Shown piece after piece: positions 35,256 to 43,362 of a DNA stretch of 46,437 nucleotides. Source of the DNA: JAQVWU01 sp964628455 (GTDB lineage Bacteria; Bacillota; Clostridia; Oscillospirales; CAG-272); assembly GCA_964628455.1 (NCBI GenBank), contig CAZVPD010000008.1:1-46437 (forward strand), given 5' to 3'. A model generated the notes under the pieces. The model saw nothing but the letters and a program-made list of their open reading frames with translations. It ran no database searches and was not told where the DNA came from. The translations under genes were made by a program, and so were the position numbers. Every line of letters begins with the position of its first letter. The first letter of the stretch is position 1.

Positions 35256-36701
35256 TCATAAAAAACGAACCGAATACAGGTCGGCATCCGACATACAGAA
35301 TTCGACGGTCACGGGCCTGCCGCTCAGTTCCCCTGCTTTCCCGTTAAAAAACGCGACTTTCCGCTCCGTGCTGTCTCCGAACAGTTCGGGACTGATCCGT
35401 TCGTTGTTATGGTCGTCCTTGATTTTGATCTGTATAAATCCGTATGCGGAGGTGGAGAAATTGATCACCATGTTTTCCCCCGAATAGATCAGCGGCTTTG
35501 TCATCACCCTTTTGGGCTCTATACCCGCGTGCATGGACATAAAGCCGTCCAGCCGCAGGGTATAGCGTATCAGTTCATTCGGTTTCCATGAGCTTCTTCC
35601 CACGGGCACATAGACCGACAGTTCATTGCCGGCGCCGCAGACACCTGATCTCGTCTCGATCACCCCGACAGCGGGGTAACCCCCGCCGTAGAGCCAGTTT
35701 TCCTCCGTCTGCGGACCCGGACGAAGAAAAGCTTCGGGGCAGCGCGTCCAGTGAATACCGTCGCGGGAGGTCATGAACAATGCCTCCGTAACGGCAAGAC
35801 CGCTCCGGCCGGCTTCACTGTTCCGGAAGCGCTCCAGCCGTGCCTCCCTGCCGCCCAACTCGTCGTAGTTCGTGTTCCAGGTGCGCCTCTGGACGTAGCG
35901 TGTGGGCAGCGCGATATAAATATGAGGCGCACGGTAATAGCCGAAAGCGCAGTTGGTATACATTTCAAACACCCGGTTATCCGAATATTCGAAGGGAACA
36001 GGTTCGTCCCAGTGGATCAGATCTTCGGAGGAGGAATACATGATCCCCCGGACGCACTCCTTCAGATTTTCCCAGTCATCACCTTCGGGAAAACTGCCGT
36101 CGGGAAGGCGCGAGGCGCGGAAAAAGCAGATATATTTACCGGTTTCCTCCGACCAGCGCACGGTATTGAGGGAGTCGAAATATCCCGCTCCGCGTTTCAT
36201 GACGGTCGTGCCCCGGTCAAGGTCGAAATGAATGCCGTCGGGGGAGACATAATACCAGAGAGAACCGCAGCCGCAGAACGCCTTGTACCGTTCGGCGGCA
36301 GGACAGCGGGGGTTGCCGTCCCTGAACACATAGAAATTGTCGATGTTCAGGTCGCCTGTCAGGATGTTGGTGTTTCCGGTCAAACCGAGATCGGGTTTTG
36401 TCCATGTGATCCCGTCTTCGCTTTCGGCGTAGCAGAACCGGCTTGAACGGTGTATCGCAATCGTCGGCGAATCGGCCCAGGCCTGACCGGCCTTATAATA
36501 CATCCTGTATTTATGAATATCCTCATCGTAGAAAAAGTTGAAGTAATTGCTGACCTTGCCTTCCCAGAGTTCGTTGTTTACCATAACGGTATCCCGACGC
36601 ACGGGGGTGTGAAGAAGATGAGAAGCATCCGTACGCAGGATATCAAGCAGGTAATCGTCGCAGAAAAGTTCACGTCTGCTCCCGATCTTTAAAAAATCCA
36701 T
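35256..36701 (-). CDS. Five-bladed propeller, GH32/GH43-like protein
   Basis: A 481-residue protein starting MDFLKIGSRRELFCDDYLLD, a beginning shared by a family of uncharacterised proteins often found near glycosidases. Blades are visible as KYRMYYKAG, RFCYAESEDGITWTKPDLG, YYVSPDGIHFD, MYSSSEDLIHWDEPVP and FMTSRDGIHWTRCPEAF; the SxDGIxW repeats resemble Asp boxes. A C-terminal beta-sandwich (about 375-480) follows. A start at 36701 is chosen because GGAG lies 5 nt upstream; a frame from 36725 lacks such a site. No signal peptide. Members are probably glycoside hydrolases but no reaction is established to my knowledge. Confidence 0.7.
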   Translation of the reverse strand: MDFLKIGSRRELFCDDYLLDILRTDASHLLHTPVRRDTVMVNNELWEGKVSNYFNFFYDEDIHKYRMYYKAGQAWADSPTIAIHRSSRFCYAESEDGITWTKPDLGLTGNTNILTGDLNIDNFYVFRDGNPRCPAAERYKAFCGCGSLWYYVSPDGIHFDLDRGTTVMKRGAGYFDSLNTVRWSEETGKYICFFRASRLPDGSFPEGDDWENLKECVRGIMYSSSEDLIHWDEPVPFEYSDNRVFEMYTNCAFGYYRAPHIYIALPTRYVQRRTWNTNYDELGGREARLERFRNSEAGRSGLAVTEALFMTSRDGIHWTRCPEAFLRPGPQTEENWLYGGGYPAVGVIETRSGVCGAGNELSVYVPVGRSSWKPNELIRYTLRLDGFMSMHAGIEPKRVMTKPLIYSGENMVINFSTSAYGFIQIKIKDDHNNERISPELFGDSTERKVAFFNGKAGELSGRPVTVEFCMSDADLYSVRFL

Positions 36702-36839
36702 TTTACTCCGGCTCCATAACATCATATTATTGAATGATTTTATCGCATGGAATATTCATCAGCATGGTTTGATCCCGCAGACATTCAAACATACCATTTA
36801 TCAAAAAAATATCAGCTGAATTTAAAAATCCTCTTGCAT

Positions 36840-36871
36840 TTTTCCGAACTTTGTTCTATTCTATCGGAAAA
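36840..36871. repeat. Inverted repeat in the minus-strand operon
   Basis: TTTTCCGA and TCGGAAAA (8 bp each) are separated by 16 bp in the 245-nt gap between the metallophosphoesterase and propeller genes. It could be an operator or an mRNA hairpin; no T run follows. Confidence 0.5.
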
Positions 36872-36946
36872 GCATAAATACGGCCTATATACGGATCTAT
36901 GTGTCTGCCGATATTTTCCCGATATTCCGGTCCTGCGGCCACCCGA

Positions 36947-37777
36947 TCATTTGATTTCGATCAGCCGTGCGGTACCGATCCCGGTAACATACTGGCGAAG
37001 CCCTCCCGGAAGTATTCCTTCGTAATCATAATGCAGGTGTCCGGCAAAAACCGCCCGAAACAGCGGCTCCGATCCGATCAGCGCGGTCGTTTCCAGCGTG
37101 GTCTCATCGGCTTTCTGCTGTCTGTAACGGTAATCGCCGTAAGAATTCATGAGCTCTTCCGGCACGGAAGTCAGGTAAGCACATTCGGCCCGTCCCATTG
37201 CCGCTTTATAGAGCTCCGGTTCGAAAAGCGGATTGTGTATAAAAAGGATGATCGGCAGTCCGAGCGCAATTTCGGCTTTCAGCGCCACGAGCTGCTCCGG
37301 CTCGAAGCGGTAATACGAATTGTCCGCGGCGATCAGATTCACGCCATTCACTTTACGCGACGAGAAGCGGATATCGTTTGTAAAAGCTTTCTGAACCCGT
37401 TCGAGGCTTTGGTTCCTGTATTCGGCGTCCTCGAAGGCTTCGCCGACATAAAGGCTGAATTCGTGATTGCCGGCTGCGAAAAAGACGTCATTTTCCGCCG
37501 TGAATTTTTCGGCTCTTTCAAGGTTCGCCTCCGAAACGAAGTCGATGAGGTCACCGGTATGAACGATCGCGACTTTACTTTCACGCGCAGCCTTTTCGGC
37601 TTCATTCAGAAAAGCACCTGCGTTCGGGAAAGACCGGGATCGGCCGGCAGCGAGTGATATCTTGCGCTCTCCGTCGCGTCCGTCCGCAAGGGTCAGGTGG
37701 GTGTCGCTGATGTGCAGCAGACCGAACGGCACCGGCGCGCCGAGATCTACAGAAGTACGGATCATGTTCAAAATCAT
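36947..37777 (-). CDS. Calcineurin-like metallophosphoesterase
   Basis: A 276-residue protein with SDTHLTLADGR, HTGDLIDF, GNHEFSLYVG (His-Glu in place of His-Asp), FIHNPLFEP and GHLHYDYEG, the set of metal-binding motifs of the calcineurin-like family. There is no signal peptide. GGAGAG precedes the ATG, which overlaps the stop of the 39-residue gene by ATGA, so translation is coupled. It is only distantly like the other metallophosphoesterase in the window. In this operon it follows a phosphotransferase-type kinase, so a phosphorylation and dephosphorylation pair acting on a small molecule is possible. Confidence 0.85.
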   Translation of the reverse strand: MILNMIRTSVDLGAPVPFGLLHISDTHLTLADGRDGERKISLAAGRSRSFPNAGAFLNEAEKAARESKVAIVHTGDLIDFVSEANLERAEKFTAENDVFFAAGNHEFSLYVGEAFEDAEYRNQSLERVQKAFTNDIRFSSRKVNGVNLIAADNSYYRFEPEQLVALKAEIALGLPIILFIHNPLFEPELYKAAMGRAECAYLTSVPEELMNSYGDYRYRQQKADETTLETTALIGSEPLFRAVFAGHLHYDYEGILPGGLRQYVTGIGTARLIEIK

Positions 37778-37893
37778 ATCTCTCCGTTTTTATTTATAAG
37801 GATATCATGCAGAAAACGCTTCCGGTCCCGCCGCAACAACTCCGCCAAAACACCGGTATCGCGCTGCGGACCATAGATCTTTTCGCGTTTCAT
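37774..37893 (-). CDS. Small 39-residue protein, coupled on both sides
   Basis: A short frame begins at the ATG at 37893, one base after the kinase stop, and ends in a TGA that overlaps the metallophosphoesterase ATG. It reads MKREKIYGPQRD, TGVLAELLRRDRKRFLHD and ILINKNGEI: basic, with an amphipathic helix in the middle and no membrane segment. The fusion of both ends to neighbours by overlap, without any frame break, argues for a real gene. The ribosome binding site (GGATGAT) is poor, as is usual when translation is coupled. No function can be given. Confidence 0.6.
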   Translation of the reverse strand: MKREKIYGPQRDTGVLAELLRRDRKRFLHDILINKNGEI

Positions 37894-37894
37894 A

Positions 37895-38656
37895 TCATCC
37901 GTGCGTCCTCAGATTATACCATTCCCGTATCATAGACAGCAGCCATAATCTCGCCCTGTCATCCATGTTTTCGTTCAGCCGGGCAGCAGCGATCACCGGC
38001 TGCCATGCAAGCACATCCCCGGGTTTTGAATTTGTCATCCTGCAGTAAGTCCTCAGATAAATCCCCCCCGAACGACTTATATACTGTTTAAAAATCAAAT
38101 GTGTCCGGCAGGCATCGGCAAGCGGATCTCCCGCGGCGGCATCAACCCAGTCGATTATCCAGTGTTTTGAACCGTCATACAGAATATTGAGCGGATGAAA
38201 ATCTCCGTGGCACAGATTGCCGGAATCCTTGTTCAGCTGCCCGATCAAAGAAAACAGATCGTTTTTCAGAGGTTCCTCCAGATACCGCACCGCTTTGATT
38301 TTCCTTATAAGACGGTCTGTTAATTTCGGCAAACCATCCGCGCGGACCTTATGAACTTCGCTCTGGAGCATTACCAAAACGCGAACGGCGCTGTTTCTTT
38401 CGTCTTTATCCATGCCAGGCTGTATAAGCGGCCGGCCGTCAATATACTCCATATCAAGCGCCACGGTATTCCCATCGATTCTGCGGACGCCGAAGACCGC
38501 GGGAACGGGCAGTCCGGCGCTGCGGGCAAATTTCTGCCGCACGGCTTCGTTTTCCGCTTCGTCAGGAGGTGCGTTTACATACAGCTTTATCGCTTTATTC
38601 CCGTCCCGATATATTTTCGTTGTCGCACCCTGTCCGATCACTTCAAGATCAATCAT
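37895..38656 (-). CDS. Aminoglycoside-phosphotransferase-like kinase
   Basis: A 253-residue kinase of the APH fold. A Gly-rich start (GQGATTKIY), a Lys in NKAIKLY (about 24), the catalytic loop CHGDFHPLNIL (Asp152) and the metal-binding IIDWVDAAAGDP (Asp169) are all present. The family phosphorylates small hydroxyl compounds: sugars, choline or drugs. Context (binding protein upstream, metallophosphoesterase downstream) favours a sugar or amino-sugar substrate over drug resistance. GGGAG lies 8 nt before the ATG at 38656; a TTG at 38671 is less likely. It lies 27 nt after the binding-protein gene, in the same operon. Confidence 0.8.
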   Translation of the reverse strand: MIDLEVIGQGATTKIYRDGNKAIKLYVNAPPDEAENEAVRQKFARSAGLPVPAVFGVRRIDGNTVALDMEYIDGRPLIQPGMDKDERNSAVRVLVMLQSEVHKVRADGLPKLTDRLIRKIKAVRYLEEPLKNDLFSLIGQLNKDSGNLCHGDFHPLNILYDGSKHWIIDWVDAAAGDPLADACRTHLIFKQYISRSGGIYLRTYCRMTNSKPGDVLAWQPVIAAARLNENMDDRARLWLLSMIREWYNLRTHG

Positions 38657-38683
38657 GTCAATCACTCCCAAAACCGCCGCCGT

Positions 38684-40111
38684 TTATCCGGCGGACAAAA
38701 TACCTTTGATCAGGTTGTCGAATTCTGACGTCAGTTTTTCCGAAACCGAAGCATAATAAGACGCGTAATCGGAACTCTTCTTCTGTTCGACGAGAGCCGT
38801 CAATATGTTTCCGACTCCGGATGAAGCAAAATTAAAGGCAAAATCGCATTTTTTGCTGTTGTGAAGCATCGTCAGTATTTCGGCCGACTGCTCGTCTCTC
38901 AAACATTTGTTGTACAGAACAATTTCAAAATATGCGGGACGAAGCAGCTTGTAACTCTCGGCATTCAAAGCTTCCAGGAGTATGCCGCTTCTGTCGGGAT
39001 CCTCACATAACAACGGGACCGCGAAAATACCGCCGCCGAATCCGCTGTAATAGGCATCCTGATTCTCATCATATTTGGGATAAGGCAAAAGGCCGAAATC
39101 AAGGCCGATATCGCGTGTGCGGCCATACCAGCATCCGATGTCGATCGCCGTAAAAAGCGCTCTTTCCTCATTGAACATATCGACAATTTCCTGTTCGCCC
39201 CCGAGCCAGGTCATGTGATCGGCATACAGCAGCCGATAGTATTTCTCAACCAGACCGGTCATCCGTTCACTGTCGAGCGCAAGGCGCGGGATACCGTTTT
39301 CGTCGTGAACGCTCATGCTCTGACCGCAGGCAAAAGAGAAGACGTATCCGCAGCCTTCGATCCCCGCATACCCGTACCGGTCCGCGGAAGTGAAATTCCC
39401 GTCTCCGTCGATGTCGGAGGAGACTGTTTTAAGCATATCCGTGAACCGGTCCGTATCCCATTTGCCGCCGTTTACAAGAGCATAAGGTTCTTCGAGACCG
39501 AACGTTTCGATAAAGCTTTTATTAAACAACAATGCAACAAAGCCCTGATAGGTAATCGAAAGGTCTCCGGTGGAGTAATAGAGCCTGCCTCCGAGCGAGA
39601 ACTCCTCCGCAATCGACCGGTTCCACCACGGCTTATTCATGTCGATATACGGCAAAGAATTGATATCGTACAGCAGATGCGCGCTCATCATCTTCGGGGT
39701 CTGCATCTGAGGGTGCGGAATGACCAGTGAAAAGCTTTGATCGCCGGACAAGACCGCATTCTGCAAAGCGGAAAACAGGTCCTTCTGCTCGCTGACGCCG
39801 ACCTTAACATTGTATGTGTCCCCGATGATTCCGTTTCTGATATATGCGGCGTCGTTCAGCGGTTCTCCTTCTTCGGCTTCGGGAGCAAGCTTATATCTGC
39901 CGTTGTATTCCGTTTCGGTCAATACGATGTATTCATATCCGTCAAAGTTACTTTCAGGCAGACCGGGAGAGAGTTCCGTTTCTTTCTGCCCGGACGTTTC
40001 ATTCACCGCCGCTGCGGAAAAAGAGGTATCCTGTATCTGATCCCGGCCGGCTGACGCACAAGCGTTCAGCATCGATGCGAATATCAGCATAACAACAAAC
40101 ATTTTCTTCAT
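38684..40111 (-). CDS. Solute-binding lipoprotein, paralog 6
   Basis: A 475-residue lipoprotein with lipobox LNAC (Cys18). It carries LPESNFDGYEY, PLNDAAYIRN, KPWWNR, ALLFNKSFIETFGLEEPY, GGKWDTDRFTDML, DIDGDGNFTSADRYG, LDFGLLPYPKYDENQ and EALNAESY. GGGAAAGG precedes the ATG. It lies after an Asp-box protein gene and before a kinase gene in a minus-strand operon. The gap to the upstream gene holds a CTTTCG/CGAAAG hairpin (40142-40157). Like the others it has no linked permease. Paired with a sialidase-like protein, its ligand may be an acidic or amino sugar, which is a guess. Confidence 0.85.
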   Translation of the reverse strand: MKKMFVVMLIFASMLNACASAGRDQIQDTSFSAAAVNETSGQKETELSPGLPESNFDGYEYIVLTETEYNGRYKLAPEAEEGEPLNDAAYIRNGIIGDTYNVKVGVSEQKDLFSALQNAVLSGDQSFSLVIPHPQMQTPKMMSAHLLYDINSLPYIDMNKPWWNRSIAEEFSLGGRLYYSTGDLSITYQGFVALLFNKSFIETFGLEEPYALVNGGKWDTDRFTDMLKTVSSDIDGDGNFTSADRYGYAGIEGCGYVFSFACGQSMSVHDENGIPRLALDSERMTGLVEKYYRLLYADHMTWLGGEQEIVDMFNEERALFTAIDIGCWYGRTRDIGLDFGLLPYPKYDENQDAYYSGFGGGIFAVPLLCEDPDRSGILLEALNAESYKLLRPAYFEIVLYNKCLRDEQSAEILTMLHNSKKCDFAFNFASSGVGNILTALVEQKKSSDYASYYASVSEKLTSEFDNLIKGILSAG

Positions 40112-40141
40112 ATCGGCATCCTTTCCCTTCTCTCATGAAAG

Positions 40142-40157
40142 CTTTCGTCTGCGAAAG
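40142..40157 (-). other. Intercistronic hairpin
   Basis: CTTTCG and CGAAAG form a perfect 6-bp stem with a four-base loop between the Asp-box and binding-protein genes. No T run follows, so it could set relative mRNA stability rather than stop transcription. Confidence 0.45.
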
Positions 40158-40168
40158 GCAACGGATCT

Positions 40169-41242
40169 TCACAGTTCAAGAACCGTTCCGCGAATGACAC
40201 GGTTCTCTTCAGGACCGTCCTGACAATAATACGTGACCAGGACCGTACCGTCTTTTAATTCGAGCGCCGAAGGATATCCGAGGTCCGCATCCCGCCCTTC
40301 ATCGTAAACGGTATACTCTTTAGCAGTGTCCGCATCGCTCAGGTCGTCTCTGACGATTTTCATCTTTACGCCATATTTTTCGCGCCGATGACCGTAAACC
40401 AGCACCGCACGACCTTTGGAAATCGCAGTGACCGTCTGAGGAAATCCCCACACACGGGTTTTCACAGGCCCGGACCAATTACAGCCGTTGTCCTCCGAAA
40501 CACAATATTCCATCAGCCCGCCCTCATCGTAGCATCTGAACAGACAAAACAGTCTTCCGTCAGAGGGAGAGCGATAGAGATAACCCTCGTCATAATAATG
40601 GTGAATCGACCCGGGAGCGCGAATAATTTCGCTGACATAGGTCCATGACAACCCGCCGTCCGATGATTTAACCAGATAATGCACATATCCCGCAGGAGCT
40701 TCCACGCGAATCGGCAGCAAAACGGCGGAATCGGGTAAAGCAACGCATTTGGAATGCATGGCCGCATTTGAATACACCCCGGGTCCCGCCCCTTTCGGGA
40801 CCAATTTGCCGAGTGCTTTCCAGGTATACCCGTTATCCGCGGATAAAGCCGTATGTATCCCGCAGCATACCCATACACAGTCCTTGACCTCGCTCAATTC
40901 GCAGTATACCGGAGACAGGAATTCCTTTTCCGCTTTGGGGTGCGAACGCCATGTGAAATAGGCCGCAAGCAGGTTTCCGTCACCCAATTTCGAGATATGC
41001 GGGTCCTGCTGCCCGATATCATCATCGGGTGCGATGACAAGCGGCGCGCTCCAGGTTTTTCCTTCGTCGGTACTGCGTATGCAGACGGACTTTGATATCG
41101 AGCAATGATGGTAATGCGGCTTCTCCTCCGGCGCCAGCCGGAAACTCACCAGAATGTCGCCGTTTTCGGCTCTCTCGCAGCACGTAAACGCAGCATACCG
41201 GTCCTTGCCGCGAAATAAAACCGAATCCTTCACAATTCTCAT
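40169..41242 (-). CDS. Sialidase-like protein with four Asp boxes
   Basis: A 357-residue propeller with four Asp boxes: STDEGKTW (57-64), SADNGYTW (134-141), SSDGGLSW (193-200) and SEDNGCNW (249-256). This is the fold of GH33 sialidases and of several other exo-acting sugar hydrolases. The Arg-Ile-Pro motif expected of true sialidases near the N-terminus is not seen, so the activity is uncertain. The start at 41242 follows AGGAGGAG; the frame extends to 41278 but that start is poorer. There is no signal peptide. It is the first gene of the minus-strand operon with paralog 6. Confidence 0.75.
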   Translation of the reverse strand: MRIVKDSVLFRGKDRYAAFTCCERAENGDILVSFRLAPEEKPHYHHCSISKSVCIRSTDEGKTWSAPLVIAPDDDIGQQDPHISKLGDGNLLAAYFTWRSHPKAEKEFLSPVYCELSEVKDCVWVCCGIHTALSADNGYTWKALGKLVPKGAGPGVYSNAAMHSKCVALPDSAVLLPIRVEAPAGYVHYLVKSSDGGLSWTYVSEIIRAPGSIHHYYDEGYLYRSPSDGRLFCLFRCYDEGGLMEYCVSEDNGCNWSGPVKTRVWGFPQTVTAISKGRAVLVYGHRREKYGVKMKIVRDDLSDADTAKEYTVYDEGRDADLGYPSALELKDGTVLVTYYCQDGPEENRVIRGTVLEL

Positions 41243-41671
41243 CTGTTTCTCCTCCTGCCGGCAACACCGCTGTTTCAACTAAAACAGCCGGCCGTCGGCG
41301 GTCTGTTTTGCATATCCCTAAAAACGCGGTACGATGAATCAGCGCGGGAAAAAATTAAAAACAAGACGTTTTGTCCATCCCGGGATCCACGCAAACCATT
41401 CTACACCCCAAACGGTTTTTTTGCAACGCAATAAGAAAAAAAGTCATACCGAACACCGGCAGATCCGCTCAGAAGGGAAGCGGGCGCAAGCAAATGTTCC
41501 GAACGTTCCGAAGGAAAACTTCAGTGACAGGAACACGGCGATCCCCGGCATCACCGTTCTTTACGATATGCTTCGGCCGGATGTTAAAACAAAACAAATA
41601 TTTTTTGCGATGTGTCTGTCTCCGGCAGCAAATCCGGACCCGGCCGGAACAGACAGAAAGAAAGGACCGAT
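41243..41671. other. Gene-free divergent control region
   Basis: No gene with a ribosome binding site is seen. The stretch separates divergent operons and should hold both promoters, although no strong -35/-10 pair was found. TTCCGAACGTTCCGAA (41497-41512), built around GAACGTTC, is a possible operator. Confidence 0.4.
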
Positions 41672-43258
41672 ATGAAGCGTTTTAAATACCTGATCCCCAT
41701 GCGGGACGGGACAAGGCTGTTGACCTACGTCACATTACCCGGTGACGGAACCGGACGATACGCGGTTTTGTTTTCCCGAAATCCCTACTGCCCGCCCCCG
41801 GAAGCCGACGAACCGGAGATCGTCGAATCGGAAGACGGTCCCGCGGCAGCTCTTGGCTTTGCGTATGCAGACCAGCACTGCCGCGGCAGGGGAGGCAGCG
41901 AAGGAGACTGCATACCCTTTACAAACGAGCGGGAGGACGGGCTCGATACGATCGCATGGATAGAGAGGCAGCCCTGGTTCGACGGGCGCATCTATCTGTA
42001 CGGCGGCAGTTATCTGACCTATGTCCACCTTTCCTATATGGACGCCCTGCCGGCAAGCGTAAAAGGCGCGTCCCTCGCCGTCATGCCGACGGACGGCAGC
42101 CTTGCGTTTTTTAAAAACGGAGTATTCAAGGCGGACATCGGTCCGATCTGGTACAACGGCATGTATCACCCGCAGGACCTGATCCACGGAGACCCCGAAA
42201 CATCGTTTTTTGCGGAATGGTTCAAGTATCCGATGAATGAATATCCGAAGCGGGTATACGGTTATGACGTCCCGGCTTTCAACGATATCTGGAAGCTGCG
42301 CACCGACCCTCGGGGCTGCCCGCACGCTTTTTCCGACGCGCTGGACGCTATGCGGAACTGTGCCATACCCGTTCTTCTTGCCGACGGATGGTCCGAAATG
42401 TTCCTCGACGGGATGGTCAAAATGTGGCACGAATTACCGCCCGAGACCCGCGCCCGGTCCGCGTTTCTCATGGGACCCTGGTCACACGACTTTTCCGTTC
42501 ATGAAGACTGGGCGTATCCTTTTGAAAACAGCGACTTCCGTCACGAATATGAACTTGAATGGTTCCGTTATCTGCGGGACGGAACACCGCTGTCCGGGCT
42601 TGAACCGGGAAAAGTCAAATATTATCATGCGGGGAAAGGCGAATGGGTGTTTGCTCCGGATTTTCCGGATGCGCCCCCGACAAAACCGCTGTACCTCGCT
42701 GAAGGCGGTGTGCTTGCGGAAAAACAGCCCGATACCGGGTCGGTTACCTATACGTTCGACCCTGCGGACCCCCCGTTTTTCCCGGGCGGACCGAATACAT
42801 TCTGCACGGGCCCCAGGGGATTTGCCCTGCAGCCGGCGCAGGATTTCCGTCCCGATGTGAAAAGCTTTGTGACCGCGTCCCTGACCGGAGACCTGACACT
42901 TGCCGGAAAAGCGGAAATGGAACTGGAAGTTTCCTCGACCGCGGACGACACCGCGTTTATAGGCCGCCTTTGCTGCGTGGAAGCGAACGGCAACACCACC
43001 GTTATGCAGGACTGCCCGCTTGAAACAGAGAAGACGACCCCGGGGGAACGGACCGTTCTCCGCGGACAGACGGGTCCCGTCTGTTGGACCCTGCACGCCG
43101 GGGAATGCCTGAGGTTGGACATCGCAAGCGCAGACGCCCATTCCTATCGGGTCCATTCCAATTACGCGGGAGACCAGCTGACCGTCCGGAAAACCCGCAT
43201 TGCCGACAATACGGTCTATTTCGGAAAAAGCCGCCTGATCCTGCCGGTCAGCGAATAA
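41672..43258 (+). CDS. CocE/NonD-family alpha/beta hydrolase
   Basis: A 528-residue protein with the layout of CocE esterases and X-Pro dipeptidyl-peptidases. The alpha/beta-hydrolase core starts PMRDGTRLLTYVTLPG and is followed by HCRGRGGSEG. The nucleophile lies in YGGSYLTY (Ser113), the acid in LLADGWSEMF and the His in GPWSHD (His272). The usual Gly-Trp-Tyr-Asp acid motif is Gly-Trp-Ser-Glu here, so Glu242 would take the place of Asp; Asp238 is an alternative. A C-terminal jelly-roll domain follows (about 365-528). The ATG at 41672 follows GAAAGGACC; the frame is open to 41612. It acts on acyl or peptide bonds; the substrate is unknown. Confidence 0.8.
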   Translation: MKRFKYLIPMRDGTRLLTYVTLPGDGTGRYAVLFSRNPYCPPPEADEPEIVESEDGPAAALGFAYADQHCRGRGGSEGDCIPFTNEREDGLDTIAWIERQPWFDGRIYLYGGSYLTYVHLSYMDALPASVKGASLAVMPTDGSLAFFKNGVFKADIGPIWYNGMYHPQDLIHGDPETSFFAEWFKYPMNEYPKRVYGYDVPAFNDIWKLRTDPRGCPHAFSDALDAMRNCAIPVLLADGWSEMFLDGMVKMWHELPPETRARSAFLMGPWSHDFSVHEDWAYPFENSDFRHEYELEWFRYLRDGTPLSGLEPGKVKYYHAGKGEWVFAPDFPDAPPTKPLYLAEGGVLAEKQPDTGSVTYTFDPADPPFFPGGPNTFCTGPRGFALQPAQDFRPDVKSFVTASLTGDLTLAGKAEMELEVSSTADDTAFIGRLCCVEANGNTTVMQDCPLETEKTTPGERTVLRGQTGPVCWTLHAGECLRLDIASADAHSYRVHSNYAGDQLTVRKTRIADNTVYFGKSRLILPVSE

Positions 43259-43362
43259 AAACGATTCCCACTGCGACAGGCAGAATCACAGAAATCTCAA
43301 AAATCCCACACAGGACGGTTTACGAAGATACTATTCGCGGACCTCGTTCTCCGATGTGTTCT

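Noticed and set aside
36747..37025. Plus-strand 92-residue frame between the minus-strand operon genes
   Set aside because: No ribosome binding site, runs into the metallophosphoesterase gene on the other strand, and shows no known motif.
41334..41685. Two overlapping frames upstream of the CocE gene
   Set aside because: Basic, low-information sequences without ribosome binding sites; treated as a control region.
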